From Schistocephalus solidus (taxonomy: Eukaryota > Platyhelminthes > Cestoda > Diphyllobothriidea > Diphyllobothriidae), in contig WEDG01004009.1 in assembly GCA_017591395.1 (NCBI GenBank), positions 61,643-125,642 of the forward strand: 64,000 nt of DNA, given 5' to 3'. Positions within the stretch are counted from its first letter, which is position 1; each line of letters starts with the position of its first letter. This document shows positions 43,000 to 54,689 of the stretch, one piece after another. The notes beneath the pieces are model-generated. The model was not told the DNA's origin. It ran no database searches and saw nothing but the letters and a program-made list of their open reading frames with translations. A program made the translations under genes and the position numbers.

Positions 43000-44909
43000 T
43001 TAAATACTCTTTTATTAAATTTGCCTGCTCACTGTTTTGATTTCAGCAACCAAATAACCGAGAAACTGGAGGACCTGCATGCTCCAGATGATAACGCTAC
43101 CGTGGAGACATGATGGTGTTAACTGCGAAATCTCATCCAGTCCACCGCCCTCGACGTACTCGGACGCGCACACCGTCGACACCACGACTGGTTTGACGAC
43201 AATGACGCCGACATCAGCAACTTACTCGCGGAGAAGAATAGACTACACAAAGCCTACATAGACTTTCGGACTGACGCCACTAAAGCAGCCTTTTTCAGAT
43301 GCCGGCACCTTGTACAACAACGGCTGCGGGAGATGCAGGATACCTGGATGATCCAAAAGGCTGAGGAAATCCAGGGGTATGTGGACCACAATGAAATGAA
43401 AAACTTTTTCAACGCCATCAAGGCCATCTACGGCCCGTGTATCAAGGGGTCCGCACCGCTGCTAAGCTCTGACGGCACAACACTGCTGACAGAGAAATCG
43501 CAAATTCTGAAGCTCTGGGCCGAGCACTTCAGAAGTGTCCTTAATTGCTCATCAGCCATCTCCGATGCTGCCACTGACCGGCTCCCTCAAGTGGACACGA
43601 ACAATGACCTGAATCTGCCGCCTTCCCTACCAGAAACCATCCGGGCCGTGCAGCAGATTTCCAGCGGTAAAGCACCGGGACCCGACGCAATCCCACCGGA
43701 AGTCTACAAGCACGGTGGGCCCCGGCTGATGGCAGAACTCACAACACTCTTCCAGGAGATGTGGCACCAAGGACAAGTTCCTCAGGATTTAAAGACGCGA
43801 CCATCGTCCATCTCTACAAACGGAAGTGGAACCGGAAACTCTGTGATAATCACAGAGGCATCTCGTTGCTCAATATCGCCTGGAAGATCTTCGCCCGTAT
43901 CCTTCTCAATCGTCCTAACGGTCACCTAGAGCAGAACCTGCTCCCGGAAAGCCAATGAGGCTTCCGCCGACACCGCGGAACAACCGATATGATCTTTGCT
44001 GCCCGCCAGCTACAAGAGAAGTGTCAGGAGATGCAAACTCACCTATACACTACCTTCGTGGATCTAACGAAAGCCTTTGACACGGTGAATCGTGACGGAC
44101 TGTGGAAAGTCATGCAGAAATTTGGTTGTCCTGAGCGGTTCACGCACATGGTGCGTCAGCTTCATGACGGGATGATGGCGCACGTCACTGACAACGGGAC
44201 GGTATCCGAAACATTCGCAGTGACCAACGGAGTGAAGCAAGGCTGCGTACTGGCCCCCACCCTCTTTAGTCTCATGTTCTCGGCTATGCTTATGGATGCC
44301 TACCGTGATGAGCAGCCTGGTATCCGCATCGCCTACAGAACTGACGGGCACCTTCTCAACAGCCAGCGTATGCAGGCTCCAACGCGCGTGTCTATGACTA
44401 CAGTCCATGACTTGCTCTTCGCGGACGACTGCGCCCTTAACACCGTGACGGAGGAGGACATGCAAAGGAGCATGGAGCTCTTCGCCGAAGGCTGTGCCGA
44501 TTTCAGATTAATGATCAGTACAGCCAAAACGGTTGTCATGCACCAGCCGCAACCCAGCACGGAATACAATGCTCCTCGAAACGATGCTCAACTCAAAAAC
44601 ATGGAAACCTTCGCTTATCTAGGAAGCACGATGTCGCGCAAAACGAGAATCGATGACGAGTTTGCCCAACGGATCTCCAAAGCTAGTCAAGCCTTCGGCC
44701 GGCTGCAGGCCTCCGTGTGGAATCGCCACGGTATTCACCTGAACACCAAACTGAAGATGTACAAGGCCGTCGTCTTTACGACATTCCTTTACGGAGCGGA
44801 AACCTGGACCGTTTACTCGAACCAAGCCAGGAAGCTGAATCACTTTCATCTCAGCTGTCTCCGCAGAATACTGAAGCTGAGATGGCAAGACAGGATCCCG
44901 GACACGTAA
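43000..44909 (+). pseudogene. RTE-like reverse transcriptase
   Basis: After a linker (WFDDNDADISNLLAEKNRL in one frame), the RT region starts with NEMKNFFNAIKAIYGP and SSGKAPGPDAIPPEVYKHGG. A frameshift near 43790 moves to KDATIVHLYKRKWNRKLCDN and HRGISLLNIAWKIFARIL, and a stop replaces the residue before [10 protein letters not shown]. The final open part (43989-44909) has motif [17 protein letters not shown], motif [21 protein letters not shown] and motif [11 protein letters not shown], then the thumb region ([20 protein letters not shown]) and [14 protein letters not shown] followed by a stop. All catalytic aspartates survive. Confidence 0.86.
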
Positions 44910-46087
44910 GTCCTGGAGCGGACCGGAATCCTCAGCATCCATGCCATGCTGAGGCAAGTGCAACTGTGATGGAGCGGCCACCTGGTAAGAATGGAAGACG
45001 AGCGACGTCCCAAAGGACTTTTTTACCGAGATGTCGCTACGGGTTCTCGCCGGCAGGGAGGTCAAAAACGACGCTACAAGGCCACTTTGAAGAAATCGCT
45101 GAAGCAACTGCAATAAACTCGGTGACCTGGGAGGACCTCGCCCACGATAGACCGGCATGGAGAAGATCAGTGAAGACTGGTTCAGCAATATATGAGGCCA
45201 ACCGGATCGCCGCCGCCAAGGCCAAAAGAGCGGCACGAAAGTCATTAGCGTCCCGGACCAATGCCCAGGCCCTGCCAACATGCCTGCGCTGTCAACGCAC
45301 CTTCCGCGCGCAAATCGGCCTGGTTGGACATCTTCGGACGCAATGCACAAACAATCCGACAATTCCAATTTCTATGTCAAATTCAGCCAACCCTCCTTCT
45401 GACTGTCTCACCCTTACTCCTGGAATCAATTCCGTTACTCCCACCATCATAGAGACCACATCCATCTACTCATCGCCTGTTAACCCCACCACCGCAACCA
45501 CCACCGCCTTCGCCTTCACTACCTCCTCCACCACCACCATCCACGACAGGGAATCTCTCCTAAGCTGTACTCAATGTGACCGCACATTCACCTCAAGCAT
45601 CGGCCTGGTCGGTCATTTGCGAATACATCGTAAAGAGACCGGTGAGCCAGTGCCTGGAACACCATCACAGAGCAGAGATCGTCGCCTCCACTGCCCTCAC
45701 TGTCCTCGCGCATTCAGTCATCGCATGGGCCTATTTGGTCACATGCGCAACCATGACAGCGGCATACACCACAATGCCTACAACACAGATACACCATGCA
45801 CATCCTCCGCTCCTGCCATTCTTAGCGCCCCTGACGCCCCCACTACCATGAATGACATCCTCCCAGCCTCTACCGATTTTTCCTGCCCACACTGCGCCCG
45901 CACCTTCAACTCACGCATCAACCTGGTCGGTCACCTGCGAATCCATCGCACGGAGGCTGGTGAACCAGTGCCTGGGGCTCCGACATACAGTCGACGCGCC
46001 CGCCTTCACTGCCCTCACTGCTCCCGCACATTTACACACCGCATGGGCCTATTAGGACACATGCGCCTCCACGACAACCTCCGGTAA
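44717..46087 (+). pseudogene. C-terminal zinc-finger region of the RTE-like polyprotein
   Basis: The open frame of 456 codons is real only from about 45105 on; before that, the true sequence (ILSIHAMLRQVQL, SGHLVRMEDERRPKG) is in another frame. It then reads TWEDLAHDRPAWRRSVKTG and EANRIAAAKAKRAARKS. Five fingers follow: one CCHC type, CLRCQRTFRAQIGLVGHLR (H-x4-C end), then four C2H2 fingers at about 45560, 45690, 45885 and 46005. Fingers 2-3 and 4-5 form two similar pairs, each with GEPVPG(T/A)P in the linker, so a finger pair was duplicated. A Thr/Ser/Pro-rich linker separates finger 1 from 2. The role, possibly nucleic-acid binding during integration, is inferred. Confidence 0.82.
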
Positions 46088-46194
46088 ACCACCGGATGCT
46101 AAGCTATATCAGCGCACACTACCTACACCAATGCATCGACCACCCCCTCACAATCACCATTTACCAGAGTATATCACGGTTTCCTAGAAACCAT

Positions 46195-47530
46195 GGCTGG
46201 GAAGTCTGCCAATCTGACGCTTCCACCAGACCACGCCATCGGCTCAGTGTATGTGCTGTGTGTGCCGAGTGGCTGACCAGTGGACTGGGAGTCAGACAGC
46301 GATGGCTGCTCCATATCCCCTGAGATTGTGAATCCTGCTGTGTGCGTTATGGGGGCCAGGTCGTGCTGTGGCGCGCGAAAACGGTACGCTGATCCTTCAG
46401 CCAATGCGCCAACTCCCACATCAGGCAACTGACTAGCTCGGACAGTGTCTGATGGTGGGGGTTGGGGAGAGAGTGAGGTCGGCAGCTCAGCACATATTCC
46501 TCACTATAACCAATCTGACGCGCTTGAAACTATCACGGTGCGCTTAAAGCCGTGGCTTGGAATATTGCCAACTGACGGGATAACTTGGTCCGCGTGGTTA
46601 GCCCAATGTGTGTTTTGTGTGGAGTGGCTGACTGGCGGACTGAGAGTCAGGCTGCAATGGCTCCTTCTTAATGTGGTCTTTATGGCACCCCCACTCTGTG
46701 GGATTCGAGCCAGGTGTGGTGGCACGCCCAGGGGCGGCTCTGGCCGCGCCAACCACCTGTGCCCCCACCCATCTCCGGTCTTCTTGACTGTGTCATGAGA
46801 CCGGGCTCAGGTGGGGGAGGAGAAGAGAGTGCGGTAACGTTGAGTGCCGCGGTTGGAAGGTTGCCAACTGACAATTACACTCAGACCTCGCAGTTAGTCT
46901 AATGTGTGTTGTAAGGAGTGGCTGACTGGTTGTCTGAGAGTCAGGCTGCGATGGCTCCTTCTTAACGTGACCTCTGGCTATCTCACACATGTGAGATGTA
47001 TGCCTTTCAACCCCTGATGTGTGAAATCCTGGTGCTTGTGTTTGGGGGCCAGGTCGTGTACGTAGAACACGTAGACGAGGTCACCAGCAGCTACGCCCGA
47101 TTCCGCATCAGACAACTGACCGGCTTTGACAGTTGTCTGATTGTGGGGGTGGGGGAGAGAATGAGGTCGAGAGCTCAGCGTATTTTCCTCACTATAAAAA
47201 ATCTGACTCGCTTGAAAATATCACGGTGCGCTAAAAGCCATGGCTTGGAAGGTTGCCAACTGATGGGATAACTTGAACCACGTGGTCAGCCCAATGTGTG
47301 TTTTGTGTGGAGTGGCTTACTGGCGGACTGAGAGTCAGGTTGCAATGGCTCCTTCTTAATGTTGCCTTTACGGCAATGCCACTCCGTGGGATCCGAGCCA
47401 GGTGTGGTGGCACGCCCAGGGGCGGCTCCGGCCGCGCCAGCCACATGCGCCCTCTCCCATCTCCGGTCTTCTTGACTCTGTCTTGACACCGGGCTCAGGT
47501 GGGGAGGAGGAGAGAGTGCGGTAGATGCAG
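46195..47530 (+). repeat. Two tandem units of about 670 bases
   Basis: Unit 1 (about 46195-46855) and unit 2 (about 46856-47530) share ordered blocks. These include GAGTGGCTGACTGG, GAGAGTCAGGCTGC, GGGGGCCAGGTCGTG, CTCACTATAA, ATCACGGTGCGCT, GCACGCCCAGGGGCGGCTC and TCTCCGGTCTTCTTGACT. Each unit holds two internal copies of the GAGTGGCTG...GAGTCAG...ATGGCT block, so the block occurs four times at about 46255, 46620, 46915 and 47309. It immediately follows the RTE element and could be its 3' region or a satellite. Confidence 0.75.
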
Positions 47531-47640
47531 CGCAAGTCTACTATCACTTTAAACTAAATCACGCACAAGTCACCGTCCCTGCACCACCTGGTGTGGAGCA
47601 TACGGTGGACCTCGTCGAAATCGACGGTCGATCTGTCATG
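47519..47640 (+). repeat. Dispersed repeat, copy 2 (GATGCAGCGCAAGTCTA family)
   Basis: Begins GTAGATGCAGCGCAAGTCTA directly at the end of tandem unit 2 and continues CACGCACAAGTCACC and TGGACCTCGTCG. It matches 14732-14820 and, on the opposite strand, 61780-61870. Confidence 0.65.
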
Positions 47641-49198
47641 TGACCAAACAACCCAAAGCAGCGAGACTACCTATTGCATAATAGTCGGCAGCCACCTGCC
47701 AACACCAAAGGGTACGCAGTGAGGGTCCTCAAAGAAAACCTGACCCTCGAAAATGCAATTTACGGAACAAAGTCTGCGCCCGAAGACGTGGTAAATATCT
47801 CAATGTCTTTGCACTTAACGCATTTCAGGTTTAAACGTTATTAACTTAGTGATATTTATTTTAATCTTGACATTTTGATTTATAACTATTTTCATAATGT
47901 TCACCATGGTAACCAACATATTTCTTTATTTTAGGAACCACCACCAGATAACAGCAGTCAAGTGGACAAACCATGATCAATTGATACTGCGCATGTACAG
48001 TGTTAATTAATTATTTTTATAATAAACTACTTTGCTACTTCCATCTTCAAATATCCTATTTAATGAGTGAGTGGGTACATCGCAGGAATTTCTTGAATGG
48101 ATCCAAACCTAAGCCATATTAATTGTATAAAATTGGGCCGTTAATAGAACAATAATTAGGCGTATATCAGAAGTGTCCGATTAGGATGGTGAAGGCAATG
48201 TGCGGTGGGCGTTAGATATAAAGGAAAAGGGGCTGCTTATGCGAGAAAATCGTGGGGTCCGGCTGCGCAAATTTTTCGAGCGAGGGGGCCAAACCGTCGA
48301 CTTGGCCCCTCCTGGCCCCCTGGGCCAGAGGGGACCAGGTGGGGCTGGTGCTCGTAGGGGAGTAAACACAATAAATCACATAAATTAACTTTAATCTGTA
48401 TTTAAAAACAGATATGTATAAGGTGGTAGTATCAGTATTAGTATCATTATATTCGAGGGAGATATAAGGTGAGTCACCTTTGAATTCCCTTTTTGAACAT
48501 GCGAGTTGTGGTATCAAAATTAGTATCTCGATATGTTTGCGAGGCCAATTGATATGAACCAACTGACTGGAACATAGTTGAAAAAGAGCAGACAGTGAAA
48601 AAAAACTCCCAGTGATATTAAAGAGAAACAAATTGTTGCCCTTGGGGAGGGGGTGCAATGGGGGGCATCGCAGATTTCACACGAATGAGCACCGAAGTGC
48701 GAAAGGTGCAGCCAGATGGTCCCTTGCTGATGGCAGAGTCTGTTGAGTGCTTTCAAAGGTGGAGATATCCGCCCAGAGCATCCTCTGTCCGTTGCGGTTA
48801 AAACCAAGGGAGAACGTTCATACACCGCATAGACGATGGCCGCCAGATCCAGCTGATGCGATCACTCACGGTGTCACCAAGGTGTGCAAATAATTAAGCA
48901 GCGAAGACCTCGGGGACCTCAGCATGGGAATTATGGGAGAGTGCAAGCCATCGAACGAAAATAACAAACAGAAAGAAATGTTACTCAAATATAGCTAATA
49001 GTATCCTGAATACCTTAATTTCCGACGTTACTCTTGCAGCTTTCAGTTCGTGTTGTAGCTCGCACCATTATATTGAAGGTTATCTTGTGCATTGGAACCA
49101 AGTCTATTATTTGTTCTCCGGCTTGGACAGTTTGAAAACCGTTTACACATCGCTCGTTCTGATCCTGACATTAACCTGGCAACTGCACGTACGTAATT
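47641..49198. other. Non-coding stretch
   Basis: No recognised coding. A GC-rich pocket at about 48240-48365 contains a near-palindrome GGCCCCTCCTGGCCCCC...GGGCCAGAGGGGACC. The rest is AT-rich with short open frames without domains. Confidence 0.45.
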
Positions 49199-49228
49199 AA
49201 TAAATAAATAAATAAATAAATTGTATAT
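49199..49228. repeat. (TAAA)n microsatellite at a LINE 3' end
   Basis: About six TAAA units. On the minus strand this is a (TTTA)n tail at the 3' end of the CR1-like LINE that occupies 49229-51445. Confidence 0.75.
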
Positions 49229-51445
49229 TTAAGGCCCAGAGGTCCCCATCATTATAAACTTAGTACCATGGTTTAAATAAATACAAAAGTGGATAATTGC
49301 TGCACTATGTGAGCATCCATATGAACAGCAGAAATGAGTAGTATGGTAAACATATCCGATTCAAAAAGATTTGCCATTTTTAAAACAAAAGTCAACAATC
49401 GTTGGCATATACGGTGAACTCGAAAAGAAGCAGTAAAAAAAACTCCAAGGGTTAAATCGGAGGCGGAGTTCGGCGAGCCGCCAATTTTAAAAAAATAGGA
49501 GAAAAAAAACTGCTTCACTAAAAAATTAATAGCTAAATGCAATGGGATAGTATTGTGATGTTGCTGACTGCGTATGAGGGTTCGGGACGCTCCTTGTCGG
49601 GTGAGAGGTAATATAGCAGTCAGAGCTACTGTTTATAAACACCAGTGGAGGTAAGAGAGGACGAACTCATCGTAGACAACATGGTCGAAACGAAGAGGGG
49701 ACAGTAGAGGTCACGAGATCATCATCGAGATGCGACCTTGCTGACTGTATAGTCCATCACCAAAGAGGCGAAACCATCAGAACCCACCTCGATCATCAAC
49801 AGATCCTGGAGACTATCGTCAGGGTTGCAAATTCGAAGGAAAGTATCAAGGTTGTCAAGAGTTGGCAATGCTAGTTTAAAAGGAGGGAAGAAAAAAAGTG
49901 AATGCAAAGATTGACTCTGCAGAGGATGATGGAAAATATAATTAGAGACCCATATAATATCAAGGGAGCTGCCTCAAATACCAGGAGGACCCTTTTCAAA
50001 ATCCAAAAGTTGCGAGTTTGGGAAAGAAACAGACAATAAGGACTTTATATCTTCCGAAGTTAAATGTTTGCGTAATTTGGTTTTGAAAATAGCTAATGTA
50101 GACGACAACCTAATTTGCAGTGGTAGATTATTCCATATGAAAGCATATTTGGAGGCAAAAAACTGAGACCGGTTGGTTGTGGAGCTAAGGGGTGGTGAAA
50201 TGATCATGGAGGAATTACGAGTGGCATAGGGTCGATCTACCGGAGTGAGAGCGTTAATTCGTGGGATATTTGGGCTAGAATTAACGCGAAACAGGAAGCA
50301 GAGACCAGCTTCGAGTCTTCTAACCCACAGAAATTTAATGGTTGCTAACTGGCATCTATCCGTATAAGAGAAACTGGATCCAGGAAGAGAAAATAGTTTT
50401 CGAGTAAAAACCCTCTGAACTTTTTCAATCTTACTGCGGTCAGAGGCGTTCATCAGCCCAAATAGGGGACAGCAGTATTCGAGGATTGGAAGAACAAACA
50501 TGCGGTATAGGTTTAACTTTATTTCCGGAAGGAAGAAATTATGTGATATAAAACCACATATCTGTGCAGCCTTTGCAGAAATTCGATCTGCATGAGGCGA
50601 TAATGCTAGCTTATTCGTGTAACTTAGACCTAAGTCTTTTATGGTTGATCGTTCTAAAAGTGTACTTTTTTGAAATACTAGGGGTCCAGGAAGCTTGGCG
50701 GGGCCAAAACACATGAAACTGCTCTTGGATGGAGAAAATTCCATCTGCCAAGTACAGCTCCAACGTGAGAGCATAAGTAGATCAGTGTTGATTTTGTCAA
50801 CGCAACTATTAGCAGTGTCTTTAGAAAATGAATAAATGCACTTGAGATCGTCAGCGTAAACGAAATTTTGTGAATTTGTGAGTAAAGTTGAAATTTCGTT
50901 AATGTACAGAATGAAGAGAAGGGGACCTAGAACGGTGCCTTAAAAAAACGCCACTCGTGATCGGTTGAGGCGTCGAATAGCTATTACCTACTAGGACCTT
51001 CTGGCTGCGGTTAGACAAGTAGGAACCAATGAAGTCAAGGAGAGGAGGCCGGATGCCGAGGGCTTCCAGTTTCACTAGAAGACGTCTGTGCGGTACCTTG
51101 TCAAAGGCTTTGCTCAGGTCAAAGTAGATCACAACCACGGACTGTTGCTCGTTACGAAGGGAAGTGACGAGGTTAAGAAAAGCTAAGTGACACACTTCGC
51201 ATGATCTCCCAGGTAGAAAACCATATTGTGAGTCGCTTAAAAGCTTATTTTTCTTGGCAAAAAGTCGAGAATTTGATTAAAAATAATTTTTTTCAAGAAG
51301 TTTTGCGAGAGCCGGGGTTTTGTGAACGCCTCGATAATTATTTACGTTCGAACGAGATCCCGACTTGAAGACAGGAAGAATAATAGATGTCTTCCATGAG
51401 TCAGGAAAGAATCCGCTTTCTGTTATTTTTTGGAATTTTTCTTGT
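49229..51445 (-). mobile_element. CR1/Jockey-group LINE, 5'-truncated (minus copy 1)
   Basis: A non-LTR element on the minus strand, starting inside the RT near 51445 and ending in a 3' untranslated region with a conserved hairpin (49441-49501) and a (TTTA)n tail. It belongs to the same lineage as the copies at 56605-58620 and 58630-60480, and to a different lineage from the plus-strand LINEs in this window. No endonuclease is retained. Confidence 0.83.
49974..51445 (-). pseudogene. CR1/Jockey-group reverse transcriptase (minus)
   Basis: Reading down the minus strand: FFPDSWKTSIILPVFKSGSR and ALAKLLEKIIFNQI (early RT motifs), a break, LNLVTSLRNEQQSVVVIYFD and FDLSKAFDKVPHRRLL (motif A). TSGV follows, where a one-base insertion in a T/A run near 50940 disrupts motif B, then VLGP-equivalent sequence, and NFVYADDLKCIYSF (motif C, YADD intact). 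The 266-codon frame 49974-50774 holds the C-terminal part (WQMEFSPSKSSFMCFGP, LPILEYCCPLFGLMNASDRS, IEKVQRVFTRKL, FIWNNLPLQIR). It is recently decayed. Confidence 0.86.
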
Positions 51446-52400
51446 GCCTAAGTTCCTCACAAAACGACATCAAATTGGAATTTGTTTATCACCTTCGTCG
51501 ACTTGATAAAACAGCCCCAACACCAATAAAAACTGACAACTGCTCAGTCAACCAAAAGTGCAAAACCCCTTGAAGATCTGAAGTTATCCATGACCTTTGA
51601 CCTCTACAAACGGCTGAGTCGTTCCTGAATATTCTTCCTATCTTTATACTGTTTTTGAAAGCGGTTTAGAACGAGTAGGCGCATTTAATGCTCATATTGT
51701 TTTTATTGCGGCGTCGTTGGAATTCCGTTTGAAATTTACTCGTCTCCAAGATTTTGATTATTTTCGCCAATAATATGTACCCGAAGTCAGGACTCAACTA
51801 AATAAGCTGTCATTGGATCACATATTGTCTGTGTTTATCAGGATCAGCCTATAAGTGTTTATAGACATTGTGATAGTCAGGCACACAAAAATTGATATCA
51901 GAATCTTAAAAAATAAGCTTACTCAGCTTCATTGGGATCCTGCTTCCTACGGGCTCCATAAAACAGTCTCTCGCCAGGAAAGGTGTCAACATCAGAAAGG
52001 AAGGGAGAATAACTGGCAAACTCGTTTCAAAGGCTGCATCGTTCTTTACTTCGTTTTAATATTCGATAGTGAATTCGGTTTGGAAAAGCGCTTCTTATTG
52101 TGGTTAGTAAACTATTTGGTTGATAATTTAAGCTGCTCGTTCAACCTTAATGCATCCTCGTAGAGATCTAACAACGAAAATTTTCACGACCCAACCACGC
52201 GAGAAAATTATTCCCCGATTGCCCGGATTCGAAACACCAACATCTTGATTATCGACCGATACTCTTGACCACTTGGCCCCGCCCAGGATGCTAGCAGACA
52301 AAACAAATAGTATGTGCTCCAAAAATAATGATCTGTCCTACCTTTGTAAACCATTTTCGATTTCATGTGACAAAAACTTACAAGAAATACTCAAGTCACA
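51446..52400. other. Non-coding stretch between LINEs
   Basis: No recognised protein. One tRNA-like patch (listed separately) is the only structured signal. Confidence 0.45.
52212..52288 (-). tRNA. tRNA-like sequence, likely a decayed tRNA or SINE head
   Basis: On the minus strand GGCCAAGTGGTCAAGAG is a good A box of the Leu/Ser type, and GTGTTTCGAATCCGGGC resembles a B box. The T stem and acceptor stem do not pair well and the anticodon arm is unclear, so a functional gene is unlikely. Confidence 0.4.
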
Positions 52401-52657
52401 CTCAGCAGACCGAGGAATAACCACCAAGCAGAAATATTGAAGAAAACAGTAGCGCTATACTGAAACTTTACCCAAAGTATAGTTAAACGGTGAAGGGCTG
52501 GCACACTGTGATGGATGCCGAGGACTCACAACCAGAGTTTTGAGATTAGAAGGAGACCTCGATATCCTATCGCAAATAATAGCAGTCCTCAGCAAAACAA
52601 AAACAAAATTAAATCGTCGAAACACGATGCAAAATGAGCTGAAAAACATCAGCAAGC

Positions 52658-53870
52658 TTGAGCCATAATCATCGCAAAAGGAAACGGTCGAGGTTACTAG
52701 ACACAATATTAAGCGAAAAAAAAGAAAAAGAACAGAAGTCATTAGAACAAACCTCTGAGTCATTTGAAATACAGATGACCAGAAAGAAGAGAATCGAGGA
52801 TGAAATTATGTCTTGCATTTCCCAGGTTCGGGAAATCTGGTGCACATAGAATCCGACTGTACAAAAGTAGATCAGTCGTAGACGGTCTCTGAAAAATCGA
52901 CAAACAGTAATCGTACGGTATCTTTACCGCCACGAAGAGCGACAGCAGCATGCTCTTTACATGTCCATTGAACTACAATGAAGCAGGGCATGGTAGCCAG
53001 CAAAGTAATGGCGGAAAAATTGGCCTGCAACTTATCGACAGACCTGGATGCCACAAACCCAAAATTAAGGCTTCCGGGTGCTATTCGAGCAAATGCAGTG
53101 TCAGAAAAACTCACGCTGTTTGAAAAGATCAATAGAGAGTCTGCAAATCAACCAGCAGGCTCTACCGGTGAAGACAAATTTGAACACAGTATTAAAGACT
53201 GTAACAAAGGCATGATTCAACCTTCCATCACTAAAAGAAAGCAGGATGCAGAAACGAGTTTTTCCTCCTGACAGATCATTTTGTCTGGTAGTTCAAAGCA
53301 GTCTCAGAGGCTACTGGGGAAAACGCCAAAAGAAAGGGTAAAACAGGATCTGCTGACATTTCAAAAATTTATTGAATGATACGCAAGAAACTGGTGTGAT
53401 AGTCGAAAATCAAAAGATCTTTCGATTGGGGCCGCTCGTTTTAAATGAAAACGCATGAGAGTTTCGACCAAGACATTTAAAAGTCGTATTGGGGAGCAAA
53501 CAGCAGGTAGATCTATTGCTCTCTCGAAAGTCCCGACTACGAAAGAATCATCGTGGGTGCTTTTTTTCAGCCGGACTACTCTCCCAGCGATCGGATGAAA
53601 ATGAGGACACTGGTAGCAGAATTGAAAAACGTCAATACGAGGGGGAACAAAACTCGAAAATTGTAGACAAGAAAAAAGTCAAAACGGTGCGCTCGTTTTT
53701 ATGGGAACATCCAGTGAAATTGACGGCAACCACGCCGGTCAAAAGCCCTACCAAATACCTATAGATTTGAAACCAGACAGGAAACTGGATATATCTTGTG
53801 AAATATCCAGCAATAATCGTCATGTGGAAGAAAGAACCAAAAATCATGAAATCGAGGGAAGAAAACAAGA
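52658..53870 (+). pseudogene. CR1-like ORF1/N-terminal region, decayed
   Basis: Basic and acidic, coiled-coil-like sequence (SHNHRKRKRSRLLDTI, EKKEKEQKSLEQT). In another frame, near 53460, come RPRHLKV and VLGSKQQVDLLLSRKSRLRK, reminiscent of the RNA-binding-like domain before CR1 endonucleases. Frames change several times. Assignment rests mainly on position directly upstream of the endonuclease. Confidence 0.5.
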
Positions 53871-53880
53871 TGAAATGATG

Positions 53881-54580
53881 TACACAAATGTGCAGAGTCT
53901 ATTGAACAAAATGGATGAAATCAAACTGGTCGTGGACCATTTTACAACCTGACTTCATAGATCTAACTGAAACATGGTTAAATGAACAAATCGCAGACAC
54001 AGAAGTCAGGATAGACGGTTTTCAGCTTTATCCGCATGGATAGAAACGGACGTAGGGGCTGGTGGAATCGCAATGTGCATACGAGAAGGCATTGACTTCA
54101 TTCCGGATGGGCCTTGCCAAATAGGAACTCGTCTTGCGAAAATACGTAGTTGTAAACTGAAAGTCCCAAACCAACCAGACCTCAATATTGCCGTGGTAAA
54201 TCGACCCCCAGAACAGCGAACGGACGCGGACGAAGCACTCATCACAGAGGTAAAGCAAATCTGCCGTAGCAAACACTTATCAATACTTGGAGATTTCAAC
54301 GCTCCCGATATCAATTGGGTGTCAATGTACTGCTAGCGATCGGAAAATTCATTCGAACAGAAATTACTTCGGTTGGTAAACGACGAGTTTCTTACCCAAC
54401 ATGTCACAATGAAGACGCGGTTCCGAAATGGGCTGCAGTCAAGCTGTTTTGGATCTAATCATTAGTAGAGACGACAATTGCATCCTTGCATTAAGTTTTT
54501 ACGTGCCGCTTGGACGAAGTGATCATTGTGTTCTTGCTTGGGAGTACAGTCATTTTTCTGTACCCAAAATGTCGTGCAGT
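53881..54580 (+). pseudogene. CR1-like APE endonuclease
   Basis: Motifs in order: YTNVQSLLNKMDEIK (N site), then in another frame FIDLTETWLNE (catalytic Glu in TETW), GAGGIAMCIREGIDF, LSILGDFNAPDINW (GDFN), and GRSDHCVLAWEY (SDH) in a further frame near 54515. All the usual catalytic residues can be read, but four or more frame breaks and stops separate them. Confidence 0.8.
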
Positions 54581-54689
54581 TAGGCAGAGAAATGTATGGA
54601 AAGGGATTATCCCAAAAATGAAAGAATTACTGAATGGGATAGACTGGAGCCCTGCACATGTACCTGACCCAAACGCTGCCTGGTTCTTT

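Larger units (their letters stand above)
41620..46090 (+). mobile_element. RTE-like LINE with C-terminal zinc fingers (near full length)
   Basis: A long GC-richer non-LTR retrotransposon in plus orientation. It has a GC-rich 5' region (about 41620-42270), an APE-type endonuclease (42272-42990), a linker, the reverse transcriptase (about 43400-44909) and a C-terminal part with five zinc fingers (to 46087). The frame is broken several times and the endonuclease has an internal deletion. Copies with the same RT plus zinc-finger layout are, as I recall, common in diphyllobothriidean tapeworm gene predictions. The composition change against flanks marks its limits; the exact ends are uncertain. 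Confidence 0.82.

Noticed and set aside
42995..43046. A GTAAGT...TTTCAG segment that looks like a micro-intron in the RTE endonuclease/RT linker
   Set aside because: The sequence is open through it and its translation ([19 protein letters not shown]) matches the normal protein linker of this family, so it is coding.
44717..45100. First third of the long frame 44717-46087 as protein
   Set aside because: It overlaps the true RT C-terminus in another frame and shows no conservation; only the part after about 45105 is the real zinc-finger region.
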